Below are positions 24,502 to 32,488 of a stretch of 64,000 nucleotides of DNA, piece after piece. How positions within the stretch are numbered: position 1 is the first letter of the stretch; every line of letters begins with the position of its first letter. The notes below the pieces were generated by a model. That model had not been told where the DNA came from, did not search any database, and worked only from the letters and a program-made list of their open reading frames with translations. The stretch lies in assembly GCF_000024865.1 (NCBI RefSeq), contig NC_013595.1, positions 5,580,001 to 5,644,000 of the forward strand, written 5' to 3'. The translations under genes and the position numbers were made by a program. The stretch is from Streptosporangium roseum DSM 43021 (lineage in GTDB: Bacteria; Actinomycetota; Actinomycetes; Streptosporangiales; Streptosporangiaceae).

Positions 24502-25011
24502 TCAGCGGCCGGTGGATCCGTCGATCTGCTCGCGGAGGATGTCGGCGTGGCCGGCGTGCCGGCCGGTCTCTTCAATCATGTGCACCAGGACCCATCGCAT
24601 CGATGGTTCCGGTCCTGGGCGTGGGGGTCGCGGGGCGGGAAGGGCCAGATCTGGGCAGGCGTCGATGACCTGGTTCGCTCGCTCGACGGTCTTCCGGTAG
24701 TCGGCGAGCACGCCGTCGACGGTGTCCTCCGCGGACGGCCGCATGGTCGCGCGCCAGTCGCCGACGTCCTCGCCGAGGAAGTAGAACCGTTCGACGAACG
24801 CCAGATGCCTGAGCAGCCCGAGAAGGTTGGTGCCCGAGGGCACTCCGCCCGTGCGGACCTGCGGTTCCGGCACGCCCGCGACCTTGTCCGCGACCGCGTT
24901 CCGCAGATAGTCGAGGAAGCCCCGCAGGGTGGCCTTCTCGTCGACGCCGGTCCGCGGAGGCGTGGTGTCCTTCGCCCGCGTCCTGGATCGCTGCGCGTGG
25001 TTTCCTGGCAT
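24502..25011 (-). CDS. DinB/DUF664 family protein
   Basis: The 169-aa protein is a four-helix DinB-like domain (DEKATLRGFLDYLRNAVADK, NLLGLLRHLAFVERFYFLG, MRWVLVHMIEETGRHAGHADILREQIDG). Three His residues (His in RHLAFVE, HMIEE and GHAD) form the expected metal site. Family members include mycothiol- and bacillithiol-dependent enzymes. The 290 bp between it and the TetR gene contain only an unrecognised minus-strand fragment (see rejected list). Confidence 0.88.
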   Translation of the reverse strand: MPGNHAQRSRTRAKDTTPPRTGVDEKATLRGFLDYLRNAVADKVAGVPEPQVRTGGVPSGTNLLGLLRHLAFVERFYFLGEDVGDWRATMRPSAEDTVDGVLADYRKTVERANQVIDACPDLALPAPRPPRPGPEPSMRWVLVHMIEETGRHAGHADILREQIDGSTGR

Positions 25012-25053
25012 CGAATCACTCCGTTCCGACGTGACGTCGTGTGGTTCGGGCGG

Positions 25054-25734
25054 TCATCCGGCGGTTCGCTGGACGAGCAGGATGTTGTCGATCACGGTGG
25101 CGGTCTCACCATCGGGTCCGGTGGCCCGGCGGCGGGGCATGTCGGCGCGCAGGACGGACCAGTGCGCGGGATCGAGATCGAGTTCGGCGGCGATCTCGGT
25201 GGGTGTGGGGTGATGGATGCCGGGGTCCTGGTTCCACGACCAGGGCGCGGTGGAGCCGTGGTCGACGATCAGCAACAGACCGCCGGGGCCCAGGGCCCGT
25301 GCGGCAGTCCGCAGGACTCGGCTGCGGAGCAACGGGAACGGGGTGTGGAAGTACTGGGCGGAGACGAGATCGAACTGGCCGGCCGGGAAGCTCCTGGCCA
25401 GATCGTGCTGTTCGGTGGCGACCAGGTCCGCGATGCCGAGATCGCGGGCGCGTTCCCGCACCCGTTCGACGGCGGTGGTGGAGATGTCCACGGCGGTGAC
25501 GTGCCAGCCCCGCCGGGCGAGCCAGATGGCGTCGCCGCCGGCGCCGCAGCCCAGATCCAGGGCGGCACCGGGGCGCAGCGGTGCGGCGGTCTCGGCGAGC
25601 AGCGGGTTGACGCGTGCGCCCCAGGTACGCCGGGTGCGGTAGTGCCGCTCCCAGAACCGCTCGGCGTCCTCGTCCGCCGCGCCCTGATTGCCCGCGTCAT
25701 CGGCGGTGGGTCGGCGGCGCCGGGTGGAATCCAT
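25054..25734 (-). CDS. SAM-dependent class I methyltransferase
   Basis: The 226-aa enzyme has the SAM motif I LDLGCGAGGDAIWLARRG, motif II VTAVDIS, and post-motif LGPGGLLLIVDHG. The N-terminus (FWERHYRTRRTWGARVNPLL) is like TehB/thiopurine-type small methyltransferases. Substrate unknown. It is divergent from an XRE-cupin regulator, its probable controller, and lies 42 bp upstream of the DinB-type gene in the same direction. Confidence 0.88.
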   Translation of the reverse strand: MDSTRRRRPTADDAGNQGAADEDAERFWERHYRTRRTWGARVNPLLAETAAPLRPGAALDLGCGAGGDAIWLARRGWHVTAVDISTTAVERVRERARDLGIADLVATEQHDLARSFPAGQFDLVSAQYFHTPFPLLRSRVLRTAARALGPGGLLLIVDHGSTAPWSWNQDPGIHHPTPTEIAAELDLDPAHWSVLRADMPRRRATGPDGETATVIDNILLVQRTAG

Positions 25735-25829
25735 CTGAGTTGTCCCTTCGTCGGCCGGCGTGCCGAGCGTGATCCGATACGCACCTTCGACGCCGGTGAT
25801 GTACCGAAAGCATCGCCGCAGCCGTTTCC

Positions 25830-25841
25830 TTCTTGCAAGAA
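25830..25841. promoter_or_regulatory. Palindrome between methyltransferase and XRE-cupin genes
   Basis: TTCTTGCAAGAA is a perfect 12-bp palindrome in the 133-bp divergent gap. A CATTAT hexamer at 25856-25861 lies 6 nt before the regulator ATG, suggesting a leaderless promoter next to the site. Confidence 0.5.
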
Positions 25842-25867
25842 AAGTTGCGGATCCGCATTATCGAGGC

Positions 25868-26446
25868 ATGGAAAACCCCGTAGGAGACGTTTTGGCTGGA
25901 GTTGGGCCGCGTCTACGCGCCCTGCGCCAGGCGCGGAGCGCCACGCTGGCGGCGCTGGCAAACGAAACCGGCCTCACAGCGAGCACCCTGTCCCGTCTCG
26001 AGAACGGCAAGCTCCTCCCCACGCTGGAGCAGCTACTGCCGCTGGCCCGGGCGCACGGCGTCCCGCTCGACGATCTCGTCGCGGCGCCGCCCACCGGCGA
26101 TCCGCGCATCCACCTGCGGCCAGTGCGGCGATCCGGGCTGGTGATGGTGCCACTGACCAGGCGGGCCGGCGGTATCCAGGCCTACAAGATGATCTATCCA
26201 CCCGCCGGCCGGGCGCCCACGATGAACCTGCAGACCCACGAGGGATACGAGTGGTTCTACGTTCTCAACGGACACGTCAGGTTCGTGCTCGGCGAGCAGG
26301 AGTTCCGGCTCGGCGTCGGCGAGGCCGCGGAGTTCGACACCCGCATACCGCACTGGATCGGCAGCGCCGACAGCCAGCCCGCGGAGCTGCTCACCCTGTT
26401 CGGCGCGCAGGGAGAGCGCGCCCATCTGGAACCGTCCAGGCACTGA
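25868..26446 (+). CDS. XRE-cupin transcriptional regulator
   Basis: The 192-aa regulator joins an N-terminal helix-turn-helix (LRALRQARSATLAALANETG, LTASTLSRLENGKLLPTLEQ) to a C-terminal cupin (THEGYEWFYVLNGHVRFVLG, then FDTRIPHWIGS) that senses a small ligand. It is probably autoregulated through the palindrome just upstream and controls the divergent methyltransferase. Confidence 0.9.
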   Translation: MENPVGDVLAGVGPRLRALRQARSATLAALANETGLTASTLSRLENGKLLPTLEQLLPLARAHGVPLDDLVAAPPTGDPRIHLRPVRRSGLVMVPLTRRAGGIQAYKMIYPPAGRAPTMNLQTHEGYEWFYVLNGHVRFVLGEQEFRLGVGEAAEFDTRIPHWIGSADSQPAELLTLFGAQGERAHLEPSRH

Positions 26447-26485
26447 CCATCCCGGCCCTCCGCCGGCTGGGTCCGGCTCACCACC

Positions 26486-27283
26486 GTGCCCTTCGCGCCT
26501 CGGACGCGAAGCGGCTCCCTGTTTCGTCGACAGTCAGGCGCTCTCCTCGGAGGGCACGTTCGTCCGCTACGACGGCGAGGGTCGGCCGAGGACGCCGTGC
26601 AGGACGCCCTGGTCGAGGCCGTGCGCGTGTGGCCGGACGGCCCGCCGCGGGACCCCAAGGGCTGGCTGGTCACCGTGGCCTGGCGTAAGTTCCTCGACGC
26701 CGCCCGCGCCGATGCCTCCCGACGGCAGCGCGAGGTACACGTCGAGGGCGAGCCCATGCCCGGCCAGGGCGAGATGGTGGACGACACGCTCCAGCTGTAC
26801 TTCCTGTGCGCGCACCCGTCCCTGACACCGGCTTCGGCCGTCGCGCTCACGCTGCGCGCGGTCGGTGGCCTGACCAGGCGTCAGATCGCGCAGGCCTACC
26901 TCGTGCCGGAGGCGACCATGGCCCAGCGGATCAGCAGGGCCAAGCGGACCGTCTCGGGCGTCCGGTTCAACCAGCCCGGTGACGTCGCCACGGTGCTGTA
27001 CGACGAACTGGTGCGCCTCACCGACAGTCCGGTGGCCCGCCTCAACCGGGCCGTCGCGGTCGGCGAGGCCGACGGCCCGCGGGCCGGCCTGGCCGCCCTA
27101 GCAGGGCTCGGCCCCGCCCTGCCCCGCCACGCCGCCGTCGCGGCGTACCTGCACGAGCGTGACAGTGACCCGGTGACCGCAGCACGGCTCTACGCCGAAG
27201 CCGCCCGATCGGCGCCCAGCCTCCCCGAACGCGACCACCTCACGCGACAGGCCGCACGGCTCAACGCGCAGCTGCGCAGTTGA
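26486..27283 (+). pseudogene. ECF42-type sigma factor with internal deletion
   Basis: The frame encodes recognisable parts of an ECF42 sigma factor: SAEDAVQDALVEAVRVWPDG and GWLVTVAWRKFLDAARAD (region 2), then ALTLRAVGGLTRRQIAQAYL and ATMAQRISRAKRT (region 4), then the C-terminal RLTDSPVARLNRAVAVGEAD repeat-rich tail. About 100 residues normally between VATVL and YDEL are absent, so the protein is 265 instead of about 400 aa. The N-terminus looks frameshifted (GTFVRYDGE in another frame just before SAED). I treat it as decayed, though an in-frame product could still be made. Confidence 0.65.
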
Positions 27284-27419
27284 GCGGCGGGCGGCAGGCG
27301 TTCACCGGCCCGATGGGGACGGTCTGCTCACCCTGTCGGCTGGGCGAACAGGACCTCACCGCCCAACGGCGGCGCCTGGCCGGGCCCGGCGTCCGTGGCT
27401 GTTTGATCTCGGGGCCGGC

Positions 27420-28052
27420 CTACTGTGGGTGCGGGCGGCTGTTGCCGGTGGGAGGAGCGTCTGGGCGGGTGTTCGCCGGGGCGAGGCCGGCGAGGACAGT
27501 GTCGACGATCATGTGGATGTGATCCGCGTCGGCGGGCTGCTGGCGTATGAGCCAGTGGTAGTAGACAGGGCCGTAAAGCAGTTCGATGACGAGGTCAGGG
27601 GCGAGGTCGGGGCGGATTTGGCCTCGGCGTTGCGCGCTCTGGATGCGTTGGGTGGCGGCGCTCGTCAGGTGGCTGATGAGGCGGTCCCACAGGGCCCGCG
27701 CGAGTTCGGGGTCCTGCTGGGCCTCACCGATCAGGGCGGCGTAGTGAGGGCCGGTGTCGGGGCGGAAGATGGTGCCGGTGGCGGCCGTGATCTGCGTTCT
27801 GAAGTCGGCGGTCACGTCTCCGCTGTCGGGGAAGGAGGCGTCCACGGTCATGACGGACAACAGTCCGTCCAGCAGGACGGCGGACTTGGAGGGCCACCAC
27901 CGGTAGATGGTGTTCTTGCCGACTCCGGCGCGGGCGGCGATGCCTTCGATGCTGAGTTTGCCGTAGCCGACCTCCCGGCACAGTTCCAGGGCGGCTCGGA
28001 CGATGGCTCTGGCTGATTCCTCGCTGCGGCGTTCGGGGCGTCGGGGTGACAT
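27420..28052 (-). CDS. TetR-family regulator
   Basis: The 210-aa regulator has the TetR helix-turn-helix (ARAIVRAALELCREVGYGKL, GIAARAGVGKNTIYRWWPSK) and a TetR_C ligand domain ending in a Pro-rich tail. It is divergent from the aminotransferase-IV gene, with two matching operators between. The 130 bp after its stop carry no gene. Confidence 0.9.
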   Translation of the reverse strand: MSPRRPERRSEESARAIVRAALELCREVGYGKLSIEGIAARAGVGKNTIYRWWPSKSAVLLDGLLSVMTVDASFPDSGDVTADFRTQITAATGTIFRPDTGPHYAALIGEAQQDPELARALWDRLISHLTSAATQRIQSAQRRGQIRPDLAPDLVIELLYGPVYYHWLIRQQPADADHIHMIVDTVLAGLAPANTRPDAPPTGNSRPHPQ

Positions 28053-28076
28053 GCCCTCAGCATAGCCACCAGGCGG

Positions 28077-28147
28077 CACGGATCGTTCCGTGTTGACTCG
28101 CCGAGGCCGGTTGACGCATACTCAGAGGCGATACGGATCGTTCCGTG
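28077..28147. promoter_or_regulatory. Two TetR operators flanking a promoter
   Basis: ACGGATCGTTCCGT occurs twice, at 28078-28091 and 28133-28146, with arms ACGGA/TCCGT. Between them lies TTGACT (28093-28098) and CATACT (28117-28122), an 18-bp-spaced promoter reading toward the aminotransferase-IV gene. Paired operators of this form are typical for TetR repressors. Confidence 0.75.
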
Positions 28148-28236
28148 TCGCTACAGGCAAGTGTGAGCGACTATTTCTTGCACCGGTCAAGCACGCTCCG
28201 AGTAGTCGCGCAGGGAAGCAGGAAAGAGGGACAGCC

Positions 28237-29088
28237 ATGTCAGACAGCTTGGCTCTGAGTGAACAGCGACCGGCAGGCGACACGATGTCCGAACCTGTCG
28301 TTCAACGTAACGGTCGGGCGGCGACCGCTGACGATCTGACACCGCTCGCCTTCGCGGGCTATGCCCACTTCACCGCCATGCAGGTCCGCGGGGGCCGGGT
28401 CCGGGGTCTCGACCTGCATCTGGAGCGGCTGCGGTCCGCCTCGGTGGAGCTGTTCGGTCGGGCGTTGCCCGACGATCGGGTGCGGTCCCATCTGCGGGCG
28501 GCACTGGAGGCCGGTCCGGCCGACCTCTCGCTGACGGCCACGGTGTACTCACCGGCGGGCGAGTTCACCGTGGCCGGCGCCGATGTGGAGCCCGAGGTGC
28601 TGGTCCGTACCGGACCGGCGTCGTCCGGCCCGGAAGGCCCGCTGGCGCTTGCGACGGTCGAGCACGAACGGGTCCTCCCGGCCGTCAAGCACGTCGGCGA
28701 GGTGGCCAAGACGTATTTCCTCCGCCAGGCCGTTGCGCAAGGCTTCGACGACGCTGCCTTCGTCGACCGCCGGGGCCGGTTCAGCGAGGCGTCGATCTGG
28801 AATCTGGCCTTCTGGGACGGCGCCGCGGTGGTGTGGCCCGTGGCCGAGATGCTGGGCGGGACCACGATGGGCATCGTCCGCCGGCAGCTGGATCGCCTCG
28901 GGATCCCCCAGCGCGAGCAGGAGGTCAGGGCCGCAGACCTGCCGTCGCTGGCCGGGGCCGTGGTCATGAACTCATGGACGCCGGGGGTGGCCGTACACCG
29001 GATCGGCTCCGTGCCCCTGCCCGAGGCGCCGTCCTTCGTGGAGGCGCTTCACCGCGCCTACCAGGCCGAACCACTCACCTCGCCGTGA
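28237..29088 (+). CDS. Class IV PLP-dependent aminotransferase-like protein
   Basis: The 283-aa protein matches the BCAT/D-amino acid transaminase/ADC lyase fold: GGRVRGLDLHLERL, LPAVKHVGEVAKTYFLRQAV (with the PLP Lys in the VKH.G..K region) and FVDRRGRFSEASIWNLAF, then LGGTTMGIVRRQL. The reaction cannot be named. AGGAAAGAGG precedes the ATG at 28237; a later ATG at 28285 is possible. It is controlled by the divergent TetR protein. Confidence 0.82.
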   Translation: MSDSLALSEQRPAGDTMSEPVVQRNGRAATADDLTPLAFAGYAHFTAMQVRGGRVRGLDLHLERLRSASVELFGRALPDDRVRSHLRAALEAGPADLSLTATVYSPAGEFTVAGADVEPEVLVRTGPASSGPEGPLALATVEHERVLPAVKHVGEVAKTYFLRQAVAQGFDDAAFVDRRGRFSEASIWNLAFWDGAAVVWPVAEMLGGTTMGIVRRQLDRLGIPQREQEVRAADLPSLAGAVVMNSWTPGVAVHRIGSVPLPEAPSFVEALHRAYQAEPLTSP

Positions 29089-29407
29089 GAACCGGTTCAG
29101 GCGGGCCCCAGGCCGAACGGAGAAGCATGCCTGCACCCGCGCGGCTTGGGCAAGGTGCTGTTCGCCCCCAAGAATGATCACGTAAGGGCTGTTCCAGGCA
29201 GCGAAGATGACGGTGCGAGATCGGCTGATCCGTCTCAGTTGATCACTATTGTGTCGGGCGGCACCATGACCATGTCCTGACATGCCGATGCCCCTCCCGC
29301 TTCGTCGGCATCGAGACCGGGAGAGCTGCCCGGAACGCCCGGAGGCGTCCTTGATGACGGTAGAGGTCGACACGGCCCGCGTCGGACAGCGGCCGGAAGC
29401 GGGCGAG

Positions 29408-29530
29408 CCGAGTACGGCCGGCGCGTCAAGGGCGAAACCACGTGTCGCGCAAGGCTCGTCGGGCTTGTCACCGCCCCCGGTACCGCGGTAGTCGAAGGTC
29501 ATGGTCCGGTGGGCGTCCTCGAAGCCCGCT
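29408..29530 (-). pseudogene. Duplicated fragment of the alpha/beta hydrolase gene
   Basis: About 123 bp closely matches 33034-33156 of the alpha/beta-hydrolase gene on the same strand; the translations share TFDYRGTG and DKPDEP and RGFALDA. Both ends stop abruptly. The rest of the gap 29089-29603 shows no gene. It may mark a segmental duplication or recombination scar. Confidence 0.7.
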
Positions 29531-29603
29531 TCGCCGCCGAGCACGTCGCGTCGCCTGGTCCGCCGACCACCGAACTCGGCCCGGCCACCCGGACCAAAGA
29601 TCG

Positions 29604-30224
29604 CTAGGCAGAGGACGTGAGCGCGGCGGGGATCTCGGCGAAGGTTTCTTCAACCAGTTTCGTCAAGGCCTCGCGGCCGCCATGGCCGCCTTGCGCAGTC
29701 CAGCGCAGGGAAGCTGTCCGCCAGGCGGCCACGAAGATTTCCACGGTCAGGCGGAGACGCACCTCGTCGATGTCGGTACCGGAACGGCCGCTTACCGCCT
29801 CGACCAGGGCCCGGGTGGTGTCCTGACAGTAGCCCAGACTGTGTGCCTGCAGGGCGGGGACGGCCTCCGACAGCTCGCGGGCGGCCAGGAAGCGGCGATC
29901 CCAGTCGAGGTCCATGGCGCCCAGGGTGGCGTCCAGTGCCATGCGGAGAGCCTCGATCAGCGGGCCGTTCATCTCCTGGGCGGCCACATAGTCCAGGTAG
30001 GCCGACCACAGGTCGCTGTCAGCGGCGAGCGCGACGTCCTCCTTGGACCGGTAGTTGCGGAAGAAGGTGCGCTTGGACACCTCTACGGCATCGCACAGGT
30101 CGTCCAGCGTGGTGGCGTCGTATCCACATTCGGTGAACAGGCGGAGTGCGGTCTCGGCCAGGGCCCGGCGAGTGCGCAGCTTCTTGCGTTCTCGGAGCGG
30201 CAGGTCGCGCAGGTCATCACTCAC
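29604..30224 (-). CDS. TetR-family regulator
   Basis: The 206-aa regulator has the TetR DNA-binding region (RTRRALAETALRLFTECGYD, TTLDDLCDAVEVSKRTFFRNYRSK) and the C-terminal MftR-like helical domain. A strong promoter with a palindromic operator lies directly upstream, facing away toward the remains of an MFS gene. Confidence 0.9.
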   Translation of the reverse strand: MSDDLRDLPLRERKKLRTRRALAETALRLFTECGYDATTLDDLCDAVEVSKRTFFRNYRSKEDVALAADSDLWSAYLDYVAAQEMNGPLIEALRMALDATLGAMDLDWDRRFLAARELSEAVPALQAHSLGYCQDTTRALVEAVSGRSGTDIDEVRLRLTVEIFVAAWRTASLRWTAQGGHGGREALTKLVEETFAEIPAALTSSA

Positions 30225-30257
30225 ACCATGAGGCTATCACCCGGAGGCTGTTGCGCC

Positions 30258-30287
30258 TTGACAGTTAATGCCACTAAGTGGCATTAT
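30258..30287 (+). promoter_or_regulatory. Strong promoter with palindromic operator
   Basis: TTGACA (30258-30263) and CATTAT (30282-30287) are separated by 18 bp. Inside, 30266-30286 is a palindrome with 10-bp arms (TAATGCCACT / AGTGGCATTA) around one base. It reads toward 30300 onward, where only remnants of a transporter remain, and adjoins the TetR start. Confidence 0.75.
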
Positions 30288-30375
30288 CGCCCTGATGGCT
30301 GATTGTGGCTGTTGAACGCCCCTGAAGGAGCCTGAACTCGGGACAGCCGTCCCCGTTGGACGCTCCCGCCTGGCG

Positions 30376-30573
30376 ATGCGGGTCGCCGCCGAGGTCGCCG
30401 CGGGGGACCTGTCCCACGGTGACCCTGCTGTGCCGGCCGCCGGATTCACCCACGCCCCGCACATCGCGCTGTACGGAACGGCCGCCGTGTGCGCGCTCGG
30501 CACGGTGGCCATCGCCGCCGCACCGGCCCAGCCGCGCCGAGACACCGCCGCAGCCCCCACCCCCTCTGGCTGA
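30376..30573 (+). pseudogene. MFS transporter remnant (C-terminal scrap)
   Basis: The frame ends with HAPHIALYGTAAVCALGTVA and IAAAPAQPRR, like the last helix and tail of an MFS exporter; the remaining ten or more helices are missing. It lies downstream of an intact TetR-type promoter, so the regulated pump was probably deleted in between. Confidence 0.45.
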
Positions 30574-30580
30574 TGAGCGG

Positions 30581-30928
30581 TCATTCCGCGGTGCCGCCGC
30601 CCGCCTCCCTGGCCCATCGCCGGCTCCAGGCGTTCAGCGGCACGAGCGCCTCGACGAGGTCCTCGCCGAGCCTGGTGAGGCGGTAACCGCCGTCGTGCGA
30701 GGTGACCAGCCGGGAGCCTGTCAGCTCGTCGAGCCGGGTGCTGAGCACGCTGGAGGACATGCGCTCGCATCGGCGCTGCAGCTCGCGGAAGCCGGCCGGG
30801 GCCTGGCTCAGCTCCCACAGGATGCGCATCGTCCAGCGCCGCCCGAGCAGATCGAGGACGGCCATGACCGGGCGGCCCGACTCCGATCCCCGTACCGGCG
30901 TACCCGGCCGAGGTGCTCTGGCTTCCAT
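30581..30928 (-). CDS. HxlR-family regulator
   Basis: The 115-aa winged-helix protein has VMAVLDLLGRRWTMRILWEL, GFRELQRRCERMSSSVLSTR and the wing GYRLTRLGEDL. Unlike many HxlR proteins it has no N-terminal Cys, only one Cys in ERRCE-type position. It is divergent from the CMD/PhzF operon with two inverted repeats between. Confidence 0.9.
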   Translation of the reverse strand: MEARAPRPGTPVRGSESGRPVMAVLDLLGRRWTMRILWELSQAPAGFRELQRRCERMSSSVLSTRLDELTGSRLVTSHDGGYRLTRLGEDLVEALVPLNAWSRRWAREAGGGTAE

Positions 30929-30940
30929 GTCGCCTCCTTG

Positions 30941-30981
30941 TGCTTCGCTTGTCGAAGCAGAATAGTGGTTCGAAAATCGAA
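30941..30981. promoter_or_regulatory. Two inverted repeats with TTCGA cores
   Basis: TGCTTCG/CGAAGCA (30941-30947, 30953-30959, 5-bp spacer) is followed by TTCGA/TCGAA (30969-30973, 30977-30981, AAA spacer). Both occupy the 65-bp gap between the HxlR gene and the CMD gene and are the likely HxlR sites. Confidence 0.6.
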
Positions 30982-30993
30982 GCAGGAGATCTA

Positions 30994-31566
30994 ATGTCGC
31001 GCATCGAGCCGCTCAACCCGCCCTATCCCCCCTCCGTCGAGCAGGCGCTGCGCCGCTGGATGCCACCCGGCGTGCCATACGAGCCGCTCACGTTGTTCCG
31101 GGTGCTGCATCGCAATCCGGAGCCGGCTTCGCGGATGTTCGTACTCGGGGCCGGGCTGCTGGGCCACGGGCTCCTGCCGGCCGTGGACCGGGAGATCGCC
31201 ATCGCCCGGGTGAGCGCCCGCGCCGGCTGCGGCTACGAGTGGGGCGTGCACGCCGCAACCCTCGCCCGGCAGGCCGGGCTCAGCCCGGAGCAACTGCGCG
31301 CGACCGCCGTTGCGGGCATCGACGCCTCGTGGCTGCCGCGCCATGCGGCACTGCTCAACGCGGTCGACGAACTGCACGAGACCGCGCGGCTGTCACAGCC
31401 TGCCTGGGACGCCCTGCGTATCCATTACGAGGACGCGCAGCTGCTCGAATTCCTCGTACTGACCGGCTGGTATCGGACCATCAGCCACCTGGCGAACGGA
31501 CTCCTCCTGCAGGAGGAGTCCTGGGCCACTCCCTTCCCGGCGCCTCACGGAAGGGACCGTCGATGA
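30994..31566 (+). CDS. Carboxymuconolactone decarboxylase family protein
   Basis: The 190-aa protein is of the AhpD/CMD fold: RMFVLGAGLLGHGLLPAVDREIAIARVSARAGCGYEW (seen in parts) and VHAATLARQAGLSPEQLRA. The AhpD redox pair C-x-x-C is replaced by a single Cys with GYEWG, so it is not a peroxidase of AhpD type. AGGAG precedes the ATG. It overlaps the PhzF gene by an ATGA junction. Confidence 0.9.
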   Translation: MSRIEPLNPPYPPSVEQALRRWMPPGVPYEPLTLFRVLHRNPEPASRMFVLGAGLLGHGLLPAVDREIAIARVSARAGCGYEWGVHAATLARQAGLSPEQLRATAVAGIDASWLPRHAALLNAVDELHETARLSQPAWDALRIHYEDAQLLEFLVLTGWYRTISHLANGLLLQEESWATPFPAPHGRDRR

Positions 31567-32432
31567 ACGGGTACGGCCTGCCCGTCGCGATCGTCCACGC
31601 GTGCCTGCGCGACGGCAGGGGCGGCAGCCCCACCGCGGTCATGGAGGAAGCGCCCCTGACCGACGACCAGCGCCGCCGCATACCGGTCCTGATGGGAACC
31701 TCTCACGCGGTCTTCGGCCACGCTCACCACGGCCGAGCTGAAGATCCCACGGTTTCCCTGCGCTTCTTCACCGCCGAGGGAGAGCTGCCCGCGTGCGGCC
31801 ACGGGACCCTCGCCGCCCTGGCCTTCCTCGCCGAGCGCTCCGGGGTCGAGGACTACCGGGCAACCCTCCACGCGCCGGGGCGCACCTTCGCCGGCCGGGC
31901 CGTACGGGAGGACAACCGGGTCAGCGCCGTCTTCGACGCCGGGCCCGTCAGCCTGCGCGAGCCCACCGCGATCGAGTGCGACCTCGTTCTGCGCGCCCTT
32001 GGCGTCACCTCCGACACGCTCGCCCCCGGCGCCCGCGTCGCCGCGATGGGGCGGCCGCGGCTGCTGATCCCCGTCACCACGCGCTCCGCGCTGGCCGCGC
32101 TGGTCCCGGATCTCGCACGGCTCCGCGCCGCCTGCGACCGGCTCGGTCTTCTGGGCTGCTACGTCTACTCCACTCCGACACACATCGGACAGGCCGCGGC
32201 CCGCATGTTCGCCCCATCGATCGGTGTCGCGGAGGACATCGCCAACGCCAACAGCACCGCCTGCCTCGCCGTACACCTGGCTGGTCAGGGCGTCACCGAC
32301 CTCACCGTCGACATGGGCGACTCCCTCCGCACCCCTTCCACGATCACCACCACCACCCGGCACGGCCAGTCGGGCCCGCTGGTCCAGCTGGGCGGCGCCG
32401 CGAAGATCACCCGCATCGTCCGCCTGCCGTAA
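31563..32432 (+). CDS. PhzF-family isomerase-like protein
   Basis: The 289-aa protein has the two diaminopimelate-epimerase-like halves of PhzF: FFTAEGELPACGHGTLAALAF and the second-half ANANSTACLAVHL region. In PhzF enzymes the catalytic Glu sits in an S-E-T motif about 45 residues in; here the aligned stretch reads MGTSHAVFG, with His in place of Glu. It may therefore have altered chemistry or be inactive. Start overlaps the CMD stop. Confidence 0.8.
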   Translation: MNGYGLPVAIVHACLRDGRGGSPTAVMEEAPLTDDQRRRIPVLMGTSHAVFGHAHHGRAEDPTVSLRFFTAEGELPACGHGTLAALAFLAERSGVEDYRATLHAPGRTFAGRAVREDNRVSAVFDAGPVSLREPTAIECDLVLRALGVTSDTLAPGARVAAMGRPRLLIPVTTRSALAALVPDLARLRAACDRLGLLGCYVYSTPTHIGQAAARMFAPSIGVAEDIANANSTACLAVHLAGQGVTDLTVDMGDSLRTPSTITTTTRHGQSGPLVQLGGAAKITRIVRLP

Positions 32433-32450
32433 CCCCGCAGGCGTCATCCC

Positions 32451-32483
32451 CGTGCCGGTATCCACGGCAGGACGACCGGCACG
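32451..32483. terminator. Hairpin between convergent PhzF and hydrolase genes
   Basis: CGTGCCGGT (32451-32459) pairs with ACCGGCACG (32475-32483) over a 15-nt loop, in the 56-bp gap between two convergent genes. It probably terminates both. Confidence 0.65.
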
Positions 32484-32488
32484 ATTCC

